Positions 16,785-24,981 of a stretch of DNA of 39,046 nt are shown here, one piece after another. Location of the stretch: NCBI RefSeq assembly GCF_000282975.1, contig NZ_ALJC01000122.1, positions 1 through 39,046 on the forward strand, read 5' to 3'. Within the stretch, counting starts at the first letter, position 1. Each line of letters begins with the position of its first letter. Source of the DNA: Pseudomonas psychrophila HA-4 (GTDB taxonomy: Bacteria; Pseudomonadota; Gammaproteobacteria; Pseudomonadales; Pseudomonadaceae). The position numbers and the translations under genes are program-made. Below the pieces are notes generated by a model. The model was not told where the DNA came from and did no database searches. It saw only the letters and a program-made list of their open reading frames with translations.

Positions 16785-17335
16785 TATTTAATAGATGTTT
16801 TTTTTAGTTTTTCACCGTACTGTCCGGATCGTACTTTTGATTTTAAGAAAACAAGATGCTTTTCTTCGTCTGTCTTTGTCAAAAATCTTGACTTTATAAA
16901 TCGTGCCGGTACTCCTGCAGCAATGGTTAGAGGTAGAATATCTTTTGTAACGACGGAGCCAGCGGCCACTATTGCTCCATCGCCAATGGTGCAGCCGGAG
17001 ATTATAATCACTCCCGCTCCAATCCAGACATCATTGCCTATAATAGTTGGTTTGAATTCGGGCCGTCCGCTGAAAATTATCGGACTTCCAGGAACATTGA
17101 AAATATGATCATTTCCAATTATTTTTACGGAAGGACCTAGCATTGTATATGCCCCGATTGAAACGCCTGCTCCAATTTCGCATCCTGGACCAATATAACT
17201 ATACGGGCCAGCATTCAAGTCTGATGAAATGACCGATTTACCACCAGCCAGAAAAGTTGAGTCTACAAATCGCAGGCGCAACCTCAGTCGCCAGTAATTT
17301 CTGCGTAATGTACGAATTAAGTTGCGAATGTTCAT
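16784..17335 (-). CDS. Second hexapeptide-repeat acyltransferase
   Basis: The 183-residue protein has hexapeptide repeats through most of its length (for example IGPGCEIGAGVSIGAYTMLGPSV) and ends with VWIGAGVIIISGCTIGDGAIVAAGSVVTKDI, the usual trimeric LbetaH acyltransferase tail. The His of the active site is in the segment KIIGNDHIF. It probably O-acetylates a second position of the repeat. It overlaps the GT4 gene by 4 bp and lies in the AT-rich part of the locus. Confidence 0.82.
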   Translation of the reverse strand: MNIRNLIRTLRRNYWRLRLRLRFVDSTFLAGGKSVISSDLNAGPYSYIGPGCEIGAGVSIGAYTMLGPSVKIIGNDHIFNVPGSPIIFSGRPEFKPTIIGNDVWIGAGVIIISGCTIGDGAIVAAGSVVTKDILPLTIAAGVPARFIKSRFLTKTDEEKHLVFLKSKVRSGQYGEKLKKTSIK

Positions 17336-18516
17336 TGAATGCTCTGATCTTCAAATAAAGTAAATGCGTCATCCCCTTTAGGAGCATCTATACCGTTGAT
17401 AGCCATTAGTAATATTTCTATTTGTTTTTCGGGATTGTAGATGCCATCAATCATGTCAAAACAGTATTTACGAGTCTTGCGACGATCGGGAAACCTAGAG
17501 CGAAAGTCCATAATTACCATGGCTAAACTTGAAGCGTCGTTAGTTTCAAAAAAATCACCTGTAAAGCCGGGTACAACTGCTTCTACTTCAGGCATTTGAC
17601 TTACAAAATCATTGTTGCTAATGACTGGTGTTCCGTACATTAAGCTATGCATCGCTGTAAGTCCTATCTTCCCGGGGGAAATAGTTACGTCAGCACTGAA
17701 TATCCGCGCAGCTATTGCGTTTTCTTCGTAAACTGCTCCGATAAATTCGGCGTTAATTGCTAATGTGTTTGCTTTTTTCTCAAGAGATGCCCTTTCCGGT
17801 CCGTCCCCTATTAATATAATTCGACATCGAATAGGCGACGTTTTATGAACTATTGACACGGCATCTAATAGCAAGTCATAACGACACTCATGAGTGAGCC
17901 TTGAAATACAAGTTATTAGCAACTCGTCATCAGATTTGGATATGACGGCATTGCTTTCTGTTTCAAGTATTTTGTTTCTCACGGATATCTGAGTTTTATA
18001 ATCTAACGAATTGAAACCAACATATATATTTTTTGCTGAAAAACCAAGTTCAATTGCGTTTTGTTTTGCTCTCCAACCATATGTGTAAAAGCTGTGAGCT
18101 AATTGAAAAAAAATTTTTCTCAGTGAGTTTTTTCTAGATTTTATAGAGGATTTGAAGCCGTGTCCCCAAAAAATGACTCGGCGTCCCCTAGCATTGCAGA
18201 TAGCAGCTGCAATCCAGGTAGAAATATGGTTGGGGTTCGCTAGGAAAATATATGTAGAGTATTCACCAAATGCTTCTTTAATTGTTTTTGGCTGGAACAT
18301 AAAGTTGCCTATGTACCAGCATTTGGCGGGCTTGAATGTGTCTTCTTTTCCAAATCTATGTGGCTTTATACCCTCAACCCCTGCAGGGTCACCTATAAAA
18401 ACTGCGTTTACCTTGTTAGATATTTCATCAATAACTCCTTTCCGGTAGTGAGGGAAGAAATGGTAAAAAATAGCTACGCTGCAGTTTTTAGTCGGGTGTT
18501 GAGTTTTGCTAGCCAT
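17332..18516 (-). CDS. GT4-type glycosyltransferase
   Basis: The 394-residue protein has GT-B architecture. VAIFYHFFPHYRKGVIDEI opens the acceptor domain, WGHGFKSS follows in the middle, and the donor domain contains LLITCISRLTHECRYDLLLDAV, IILIGDGPERASLE and SPGKIGLTAMHSLMYGTPVISNNDF with the G-x-x-x-x-E-like region changed to KIGLTAMHSL. Donor and acceptor cannot be read from sequence. Its start codon lies 8 bp inside the end of wzy, so wzy translation would normally feed this gene, which matters because wzy is broken. Confidence 0.8.
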   Translation of the reverse strand: MASKTQHPTKNCSVAIFYHFFPHYRKGVIDEISNKVNAVFIGDPAGVEGIKPHRFGKEDTFKPAKCWYIGNFMFQPKTIKEAFGEYSTYIFLANPNHISTWIAAAICNARGRRVIFWGHGFKSSIKSRKNSLRKIFFQLAHSFYTYGWRAKQNAIELGFSAKNIYVGFNSLDYKTQISVRNKILETESNAVISKSDDELLITCISRLTHECRYDLLLDAVSIVHKTSPIRCRIILIGDGPERASLEKKANTLAINAEFIGAVYEENAIAARIFSADVTISPGKIGLTAMHSLMYGTPVISNNDFVSQMPEVEAVVPGFTGDFFETNDASSLAMVIMDFRSRFPDRRKTRKYCFDMIDGIYNPEKQIEILLMAINGIDAPKGDDAFTLFEDQSIQ

Positions 18517-19538
18517 TTAATTTGTACGCTTTTAGTTTTTGGAAGGTAAAGGGTAGTGACTTTTTTTTAGAACGAAAAATGGAGTATTTGAACCCTATAA
18601 CTAAAGCAATTAAAACACCCATCAGAAATGCTGCAGGTCGAGAGCCTAAAGAAGACCCGGTAAAACCAGTTGATAGAATGCATAAAAACCCTGAGGCAAA
18701 AGTTACTAGCATATGGCGCTCAGATAGGTTTTTAATTTTGTACGCATTTTTTAACATGATATAGATAGATATGCCCAGTATGTGAGAAGGACTATAAAGG
18801 CAAGCCCGAAGAGTAAGCCTCCAGAATATAGCGTATAATCCCAAATGGAGTGTCCATTATTCCAATAACCATCAGGTATTGCATCGTTCCCTAAGATGCT
18901 TGCAACTAGGTCAGCATACATGCCTGAGTATGTGTAAGGGCTGCCAAGACCGTTTCCAACCAGCATATTAAATGGGGAAGAGAATAATTTCTCCATCTGG
19001 TTATTGTATTCCGCAAGTCTGCTAACTGTTGTTAAGTCAAAACCATACTGATCGCTACTTCCGAATAGTCGATTTGTCCACATTTCGAAGAGGCCAGGAC
19101 CTCCTTTAGAAGGTAGTGATATTTCGACTAGTTGTATAAATAAGAGTGAAAAAACTATTGTGATCAATGAAATTATTGTAATTTTTTTAGTTGTTTAAAC
19201 CAAGATGTTAAATTTTTTGAGTGCCTATATGTTCCAAGCAGTAGCGAAAGTAAAACCACAAGAATATATGAGCGCGTTTGACTTATTAAAAGAATGCCAA
19301 GCACAGCAGCGGCAAAAAATTTGTTGGGTGTGTTCAGCGATCGAGAAGCGGCTGCGGACATTAGATAAGCAAGAGCGAATGGTAACAAAACAGAAACTAT
19401 TCGATATCGTACACTTCCAAGATCTGATTCGGGTTGACTGAATCCGTAAAAAAAGTCCAGACTGTAGAAAGAACGGTTGCAGTAATTAATGCAGGCAAAA
19501 CTGTCTGGGCCGTCAATATAGGTCCATATCGTCTGCAA
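18509..19538 (-). pseudogene. wzy: wzy-like O-antigen/exopolysaccharide polymerase, frameshifted
   Basis: Three hydrophobic fragments in different frames together look like the C-terminal two thirds of a Wzy polymerase (O-antigen ligase-like family). Fragment 19173-19538 carries VRYRIVSVLLPFALAYLMSAA and ISQTRSYILVVLLSLLL. Fragment 18751 to about 19190 carries a long periplasmic loop with NGLGSPYTYSGMYADL and NNGHSIWDYTLYSGG. Fragment 18509 to about 18770 carries SERHMLVTFASGFLCILSTG and GSSLGSRPAAFLMGVLIALV. One missing A in the T7/A7 run at 19182-19188 and one missing 4-bp unit at about 18763-18772 would rejoin them. Further frame changes appear likely at 19400-19540. The end overlaps the next gene as intact locus genes do, so this was a working gene. 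A sequencing error remains possible. Confidence 0.72.
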
Positions 19539-19903
19539 AGTTACATAATAAGTCGCTATGCCAGAAGCATAAGGGTGTAGGGGGGTACAACAATGCTATA
19601 GTTTCTTGTTGGTACGTTTTTAAATGTTGCAGTAAATGATGTTGTAGTTGGGTAAAGGATTATACGAAAAAATGATTGTTGTAATTTTCTTGATGGGCAT
19701 TTTCTGTCGCTGTGGAGATAATAAATGCGTTAGAAGTAAGGTTAATAGGCGCAGTTTAATAAGGTGTAATTTGATAAAGCCCTCCTAGCCCTAGTCCCTT
19801 GAAGTAAAAAGCATAATAATATGCAGCATATCCAGATTAAAAAATGATGAGCCTTGGGGTTCTAACCTAGGAAGCTTATTTTTAAGGGATAAACTCCGCA
19901 CTG
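19539..19903 (-). pseudogene. Decayed N-terminal part of wzy (no intact frame)
   Basis: A gap of 365 bp in a locus of overlapping genes is expected to encode the first 120 or so residues of the polymerase. Only short open pieces remain, with stops in all three minus frames. One piece near 19790-19850 reads HHFLIWICCILLCFLLQG, which looks like a first membrane helix; another reads HPYASGIATYYVTLQTIW and runs into the fragment above. Boundaries and even identity of this stretch are inferred. Confidence 0.4.
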
Positions 19904-21097
19904 TTAGGAAGCCTCATTTGGTTTAATTGAATTAAGAAAATCTTCCCAATTGTGTTTTTCAAAAGGTTTTTTTGAGATTTTTATTTTTTCTGATTTTATC
20001 TCGTTGCGGAGATCGTTAATCGAATTGCACACGCTGGTATGATTTTCTATGTCAATGCATATGCCTAGTTTTTTCTCTTGTGTATACCATCCTATTAGTC
20101 CTTGCGAGCAGCCAATGATAGGTTTCTCAGAAACTGCTGCTAGAACCAAAACACCACTCATAGTGAAATGATTTCGATAGCCGAGCCAAACAATATCAGA
20201 AGCAGCAAAAACCATTTGCTGATCTTCATCGGTCACAAAATCATTTAATTCATGATAGCGTTTCTGTATTAAAAGTTTAGATGACTCTGTACTTAAAAAA
20301 GCCTTGACTGCTTCTGACTGTCTACCCACAAGTAATAAATGTACATCATCTGCAACGCTGCTGCTGTTGAGTGCTTTGATAAGCGCTCGTATGCCTTTTC
20401 GTTCATCTATAGCGCCATAAACCAGAATAACCACAGCCTTTTCTGGAATGCAAAGTTTTATACGTGCTGACTGATAGGTGTGTGCTCCTATAAGTTCAGC
20501 TGGATCAGGAGTGTATTCAATGCTTTTATTAAGCAAAGGATGTTTATCATTAATAAAACGAACTAGTATTTCATCAATGGTAAACAATTTATCAAGTGTT
20601 TTAATTGATAGAAGTTTTAAAAATAATTGTTGCTTAAGCTTTGATAGCTTTGGGCGGGGAGTTATAACTCCATAGTTTTGATGATGGAATGAGGGTCGCA
20701 TGCATATTCCACTCCATTGTGTCTTTCCAAATGGAGAACCAAGTAAACCTATTGCATAGAGGCAATAGTCTACGTAAGGAAGGAATACGTAATCTACAGG
20801 CTTTCGATTATTTGCGTTCTGATAAGTTTTTTTGAAGACGTTTCGAATATAGAATTCTCGAACGATATCAGACCGTTTTACTTTAAGTTTTTGTTGGTAG
20901 TCCTTGTCAGACAAATCAATAACGTTCAGAGAACTCAGAGTTGCGGAAAGCATTTTTTTTATTAAAATATGTTCATGCAAGCATTGAGGGGTGCACAATG
21001 TCACCTGATGTCCGAGTTTTAAATGATGTGTTACTATTTTCTCAAGATAAATAAAATGATGTCCAGATGATGCGGGTTCTATAATTAGTATATGCAT
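19904..21097 (-). CDS. GT4-type glycosyltransferase
   Basis: The 397-residue protein begins MHILIIEPASSGHHFIYLEKIV and has a GT-B donor domain with VVILVYGAIDERKGIRALIKAL, VHLLLVGRQSE and the segment WLGYRNHFTMSGVLVLAAVSEKPII in place of the classic E-x7-E. Such variants occur in the GT4 family. It overlaps the upstream GT by 13 bp. Sugar specificity is unknown. The AT-rich composition matches wzx and wzy and differs from gmd, fcl and ugd. Confidence 0.78.
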   Translation of the reverse strand: MHILIIEPASSGHHFIYLEKIVTHHLKLGHQVTLCTPQCLHEHILIKKMLSATLSSLNVIDLSDKDYQQKLKVKRSDIVREFYIRNVFKKTYQNANNRKPVDYVFLPYVDYCLYAIGLLGSPFGKTQWSGICMRPSFHHQNYGVITPRPKLSKLKQQLFLKLLSIKTLDKLFTIDEILVRFINDKHPLLNKSIEYTPDPAELIGAHTYQSARIKLCIPEKAVVILVYGAIDERKGIRALIKALNSSSVADDVHLLLVGRQSEAVKAFLSTESSKLLIQKRYHELNDFVTDEDQQMVFAASDIVWLGYRNHFTMSGVLVLAAVSEKPIIGCSQGLIGWYTQEKKLGICIDIENHTSVCNSINDLRNEIKSEKIKISKKPFEKHNWEDFLNSIKPNEAS

Positions 21098-22161
21098 TTT
21101 TTGGCGAATTCTATGTATGCGACTGCGGTATCTTGAATATCGTATCCGCTTAGGTTTCTGCTGTGTCGTTGACGAGGTGAAATCAAGCTATTTACAGCGT
21201 TCGTGTAATCTAATAAGGATTCTGTATTTACCAGTTTTACGCCTTCAAAGTCGCGAGAAAATTGAAAGCCGGTAATGTCAGAAGCGACGATTGGTAACCC
21301 CGTAGCAAGAGCTTCAACTAATGCGATTCCTTGTGCTTCACGCTTGGATGGCATTAGAAAAACATCTGAGGCGTAAAGTAAGCTAGGTATATCATTTCGG
21401 GGGCCTAGAAAATGTACTCTATGCTCTATATTCTCAGCTTTGATAAAACTTTGAAGTTCCTTTTGATATTCGAGATCTTCAAATAAACCTGCAAATAAAA
21501 TTTGAATATCTAGATTAGATTTTAATAATGGGGCTGTCGCTTTAAGGCTAAGAAGTTGTCCTTTGATACGGCAGACCCTTCCTGCTTGAATTAATACAGT
21601 CGTTGATTCAGAAAAGCCGAAATGCTTTCTGGTTATATCACGTGTTTTGCTTGACTTTCTTATCAGCTCTATATCTATTCCGTTAGGAATGCACTGCGTC
21701 AGCGGTTTGCGATATTTTTCGGTATATAACGTACCTGCTAGTGACGATATATGGATAACGCCTTTAGATAGATGCTGTAACAGGTGCTCTGCTGCTGAAA
21801 TACCCCCTCCCGAGTAGTTGTTTTCGGCATGCAGTACAGGGATAACATTCTTTAATAGGCCCAGTCGGGCATATGCAGCTGGGATTACAGAGTGGGCAAA
21901 TGTTATATCTGGCTTGAATTGATTTTGTGCTTGCCGATAATAAACAATTCGCTCAATACCTTTCAGTAGTTTATTAGGAGTTACCCACCCTGTCCCCGAT
22001 TTTTCTTGCTCTAGAATAACGTTCTCGAAATCTGCTTCCGAAGGTGCAAAAGATACAACATTCGATTCGTGCCCTAACTTTCGGTGGGCCAGTGTCAGCG
22101 AGGCTACCAATATTTCTGCCCCCGAGTAGCGTGGTGTATGAATTAAATGTTGTATTCGCAT
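21085..22161 (-). CDS. GT4-type glycosyltransferase
   Basis: The 358-residue protein is a classic GT4: IQHLIHTPRYSGAEILVASL at the N-terminus, HAENNYSGGG, a donor domain with TVLIQAGRVCRIKGQLLSLKA, VHFLGPRNDIPSLLYASDVFLMPSKREAQGIALVEALATGLPIVAS, where the E-A-x-G-x-x-x-x-E nucleotide-sugar motif is intact. It adds one sugar to the repeat unit. The start codon shares one base with the wzx stop. Confidence 0.86.
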   Translation of the reverse strand: MRIQHLIHTPRYSGAEILVASLTLAHRKLGHESNVVSFAPSEADFENVILEQEKSGTGWVTPNKLLKGIERIVYYRQAQNQFKPDITFAHSVIPAAYARLGLLKNVIPVLHAENNYSGGGISAAEHLLQHLSKGVIHISSLAGTLYTEKYRKPLTQCIPNGIDIELIRKSSKTRDITRKHFGFSESTTVLIQAGRVCRIKGQLLSLKATAPLLKSNLDIQILFAGLFEDLEYQKELQSFIKAENIEHRVHFLGPRNDIPSLLYASDVFLMPSKREAQGIALVEALATGLPIVASDITGFQFSRDFEGVKLVNTESLLDYTNAVNSLISPRQRHSRNLSGYDIQDTAVAYIEFAKKCIY

Positions 22162-23405
22162 CAGTTTTTCATCTTTAAAATTTTCACAGTTAAAAATATG
22201 GCAGTGGTTAGCATAGCTATACAGCTAGCTAGCGCCATGCCCACGCTTTCTAGGGTTGTGATCAACATTGGGGCGGTAATACTGAGTGTTAGTAGTTGTA
22301 CTAAAACGGCTTGTGTTACAAATTGTGGTTTTCCGACAGCTCTAGAAAACGATACAAGTACTGCAATACAGGCTCCGAAAAACATCCCAATTGACAAAAT
22401 TTGAAGTATTGGAGCCGCAGGTAACCATTTAGCGCCTAATGCTAAACTTAAAATCGTGTCTGAGAATAATGATATAGCGACTGCTAAAATGGCTATTGTT
22501 ACACCTACAATGACAATTACTTTCTGGAAATATACCTTTGCATCTTTATGCGAATTTCTGAATTTGTCAGAAAAAGTAGGGAACAGAAACTGTCCTAACG
22601 CAGTTACTCCGTCTGATATTAGGAGTTGAGCAACTCGTGATGCCACTTGGTAGAGACCAAACTCATTCGTCCCTAAGAATTTGGCTACTAATACTTTATC
22701 AAACTGGTTGAGAATTAAAGTTATTAAGCTTGAGCCCCATATCCACTTTCCGTAGCTAGTAAGATTCGTTATCTTCTTCCATTTAAGAGTAGGGTTTATT
22801 TTTATTTTTAGCCATGACCAAGTAAATATCAGCTTTAAGGCTTCGGCCATAATAGAGCCAATAAGTATAGAAATAACGCCAAAGCCAAGTTTTATAAGGG
22901 CAAGAGAAACAATAAAATCTACTAATGAAGCGGATGATTCATAGATAGAGATTTTTTTAAAGTTACGCTCGCGCTGCGTGATAAACAAACCAGGATTTAC
23001 TGCATTTTTCAGTATTGGAATGACCGCCGAGACTATGATCAACCCTGCAGAATCTGCCGAGTCGAAAAATAACGAAATTGGGGCCGCTAATACCACTAAC
23101 AAAATGCTTAATGCCACCCCTCGAAATAGTTGCAATGTCCAAGCAGCCCCAGCCTCATCGCGGCCTATTTTGTTCTTATGTTGTATGACTGCTTGTGATA
23201 TGCCGGTGTCTGTCATTGCTTCAACAATAGCCAGTGATAATAGAGCAATTCCCACCAACCCTATCTGTTCCGGTCCTAGTAAGCGTGCTGCAATTAAAAA
23301 TTTCAGAGCCATTAGTCCTCTAACGAGGATTTGTTGCGTCGCAACCCAAAGAGCACTCTCAGGCCTTTTTATCATACATTTTATTTTCTGGGTGACAGAA
23401 GGCAT
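22161..23405 (-). CDS. wzx: Wzx-type oligosaccharide flippase
   Basis: This 414-residue membrane protein of the MOP/polysaccharide transporter superfamily has about twelve predicted helices. The segment ILVRGLMALKFLIAARLLGPEQIGLVGIALLSLAIVEAMTDTGISQAVIQ is typical of WzxC-like flippases (TDTGxxQA). It would flip the lipid-linked repeat across the inner membrane to the polymerase. Its ATG shares one base with the ugd stop (TAATG). Confidence 0.88.
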   Translation of the reverse strand: MPSVTQKIKCMIKRPESALWVATQQILVRGLMALKFLIAARLLGPEQIGLVGIALLSLAIVEAMTDTGISQAVIQHKNKIGRDEAGAAWTLQLFRGVALSILLVVLAAPISLFFDSADSAGLIIVSAVIPILKNAVNPGLFITQRERNFKKISIYESSASLVDFIVSLALIKLGFGVISILIGSIMAEALKLIFTWSWLKIKINPTLKWKKITNLTSYGKWIWGSSLITLILNQFDKVLVAKFLGTNEFGLYQVASRVAQLLISDGVTALGQFLFPTFSDKFRNSHKDAKVYFQKVIVIVGVTIAILAVAISLFSDTILSLALGAKWLPAAPILQILSIGMFFGACIAVLVSFSRAVGKPQFVTQAVLVQLLTLSITAPMLITTLESVGMALASCIAMLTTAIFLTVKILKMKN

Positions 23406-24730
23406 TAGTTTCTGCCAATTGAGTAGTAGCTGATACCTTTTTTATTTATACGCAGGGGGTCAAATAAGTTACGACCATCAAATATTAACGGGGTTTTAAG
23501 CTGCTGTTTTATTAATTCAAAATCAGGCGCTTTGAATGTCTGCCACTCAGTGACTATCACTAATGCGTCAGCACCTTTCAGTGCAGCTTCTTTCGTACCA
23601 CACAGACTCAGATCATCTCGGCTACTATAGATGCGCTGAGTTTCTTCCATCGCTTCAGGGTCAAAGGCTTGAACTTTCGCGCCAGCTTTCCATAGTGCTT
23701 CCATCAACACCCGACTTGGAGCTTCACGCATATCGTCAGTATTTGGTTTAAAGCTTAGGCCCCACAATGCGAAAGTTTTGCCGTTCAGATCTCCGTCGAA
23801 GTGCTTCGATATTTTTTTGAACAGTACAGACTTCTGCTCGTCATTACGACTTTCAACAGCCTTGAGCACTTTGGCGTCGTAGTCAATGCTGCCGGCGGTT
23901 TTGATCAGGGCCTGCACATCTTTGGGGAAGCACGAACCGCCATAACCAACGCCGGCATACAGGAACTGATAGCCGATGCGTGGGTCTGAACCGATGCCCT
24001 GACGAACCATCTCGATATCGGCGCCAAGCATTTCGGCCAAGTTGGCCATTTCGTTCATAAAACTGATTTTGGTCGCCAGCATGCAGTTAGCTGCGTACTT
24101 GGTCAGTTCAGCGCTGCGCACATCCATCACGATGATTTTTTCGTGATTGCGATTGAAGGGCGCGTACAACTCGCGCATAACTTCTTCAGTCGCCGTACAA
24201 CTGGTGCCTATCACTATTCGGTCAGGGCGCATGCAGTCGGCAACGGCAGAGCCTTCTTTTAAAAACTCTGGGTTGGACACCACGTCGAAGGTTAGATCAC
24301 TGCGCTGACGTTGTGCTAAAACTTGTGCAATTCGCGTACTAACCTTGTCAGCGGTTCCGACTGGGACCGTAGACTTGTCGATGATGATTTGTGGGTGCTC
24401 CATGTGCTGGGCAATCGTCTCTGCTACCGCCAGCACGTATTTAAGGTCGGCTGATCCATCCTCGTCAGGCGGTGTGCCCACGGCGATAAACTGTACTTCG
24501 CCGTGCTTGACCCCAGCAGCGGCATCCGTGGTGAAGTTCAACCGGCCCGCTGCGTGGTTTTCTTTGACCAGAGCTTCAAGGCCTGGTTCGTAGATCGGGA
24601 TATGCCCTTGTTTAAGGCGTTCGACCTTATTGGCATCGATATCAATGCACACGACGTCGTGCCCAACTTCGGCGAGCACTGCGCCTTGGACCAGACCGAC
24701 GTAACCGATACCAAAAACTGTGACTTTCAT
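23405..24730 (-). CDS. ugd: UDP-glucose 6-dehydrogenase
   Basis: This 441-residue enzyme oxidises UDP-glucose to UDP-glucuronate with two NAD. MKVTVFGIGYVGLVQGAVLAEVGH (Rossmann GxGxxG), VGTPPDEDGSADL, DKSTVPVGTA, NPEFLKEGSAV, AGVGYGGSCFPKD with the catalytic Cys, and WGLSFKPNTDDMREAPS are all present. The start at 24730 is fixed by the Rossmann motif and GGGA upstream; a longer frame to 24844 is ignored. The gene has its own leader with a JUMPstart/ops element, so it may be the first gene of the main sugar operon. Glucuronate would make the polymer acidic. Confidence 0.94.
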   Translation of the reverse strand: MKVTVFGIGYVGLVQGAVLAEVGHDVVCIDIDANKVERLKQGHIPIYEPGLEALVKENHAAGRLNFTTDAAAGVKHGEVQFIAVGTPPDEDGSADLKYVLAVAETIAQHMEHPQIIIDKSTVPVGTADKVSTRIAQVLAQRQRSDLTFDVVSNPEFLKEGSAVADCMRPDRIVIGTSCTATEEVMRELYAPFNRNHEKIIVMDVRSAELTKYAANCMLATKISFMNEMANLAEMLGADIEMVRQGIGSDPRIGYQFLYAGVGYGGSCFPKDVQALIKTAGSIDYDAKVLKAVESRNDEQKSVLFKKISKHFDGDLNGKTFALWGLSFKPNTDDMREAPSRVLMEALWKAGAKVQAFDPEAMEETQRIYSSRDDLSLCGTKEAALKGADALVIVTEWQTFKAPDFELIKQQLKTPLIFDGRNLFDPLRINKKGISYYSIGRN

Positions 24731-24841
24731 GTCGATTCCCTTTAAACATAAAGCGGGTGATGAAAAGTAGAAAAATGAGGACTTGCCGGACTTAATATCG
24801 ACTTCCTGTGGTATTGAACAGTGCGGTTTATAATGATTAGG

Positions 24842-24855
24842 CACGCTACCGCCCC
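24842..24855 (-). promoter_or_regulatory. JUMPstart / ops element ahead of ugd
   Basis: In gene direction the sequence is GGGGCGGTAGCGTG. The known core of JUMPstart is GGCGGTAGCGT, the ops site where RfaH is loaded onto RNA polymerase. It lies 112 bp upstream of the ugd start codon. Just upstream, CAGGGATT and AATCCTG form a stem, resembling the hairpin that comes before ops in classical JUMPstart leaders. RfaH-dependent readthrough of the long AT-rich operon is the inferred role. Confidence 0.8.
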
Positions 24856-24931
24856 AGGATTATTCGCCAATCCCTGAGAGCGTTTACATTACGTCCAAAT
24901 GTTATATTTCGAGCTATCTTTACACTAAGAG

Positions 24932-24957
24932 AGCGCCCTTGAACTCTCAAGGGCGCT
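24932..24957 (-). terminator. Hairpin between wzc and ugd
   Basis: An 11-bp perfect stem (AGCGCCCTTGA / TCAAGGGCGCT) with an ACTC loop begins 25 bp after the wzc stop. In gene direction the following bases are CTCTTAGTG, so the T run is weak; it may attenuate rather than stop transcription. The ops element comes about 75 bp later. Confidence 0.65.
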
Positions 24958-24981
24958 TGTTAATTACTTTGAGCGTGCTGT

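Noticed and set aside
24898..24915. AATGTTAT near-match of the shared motif ahead of ugd
   Set aside because: It is in the opposite orientation and the GTCRR end does not match; only the AWTGTTAT half fits.
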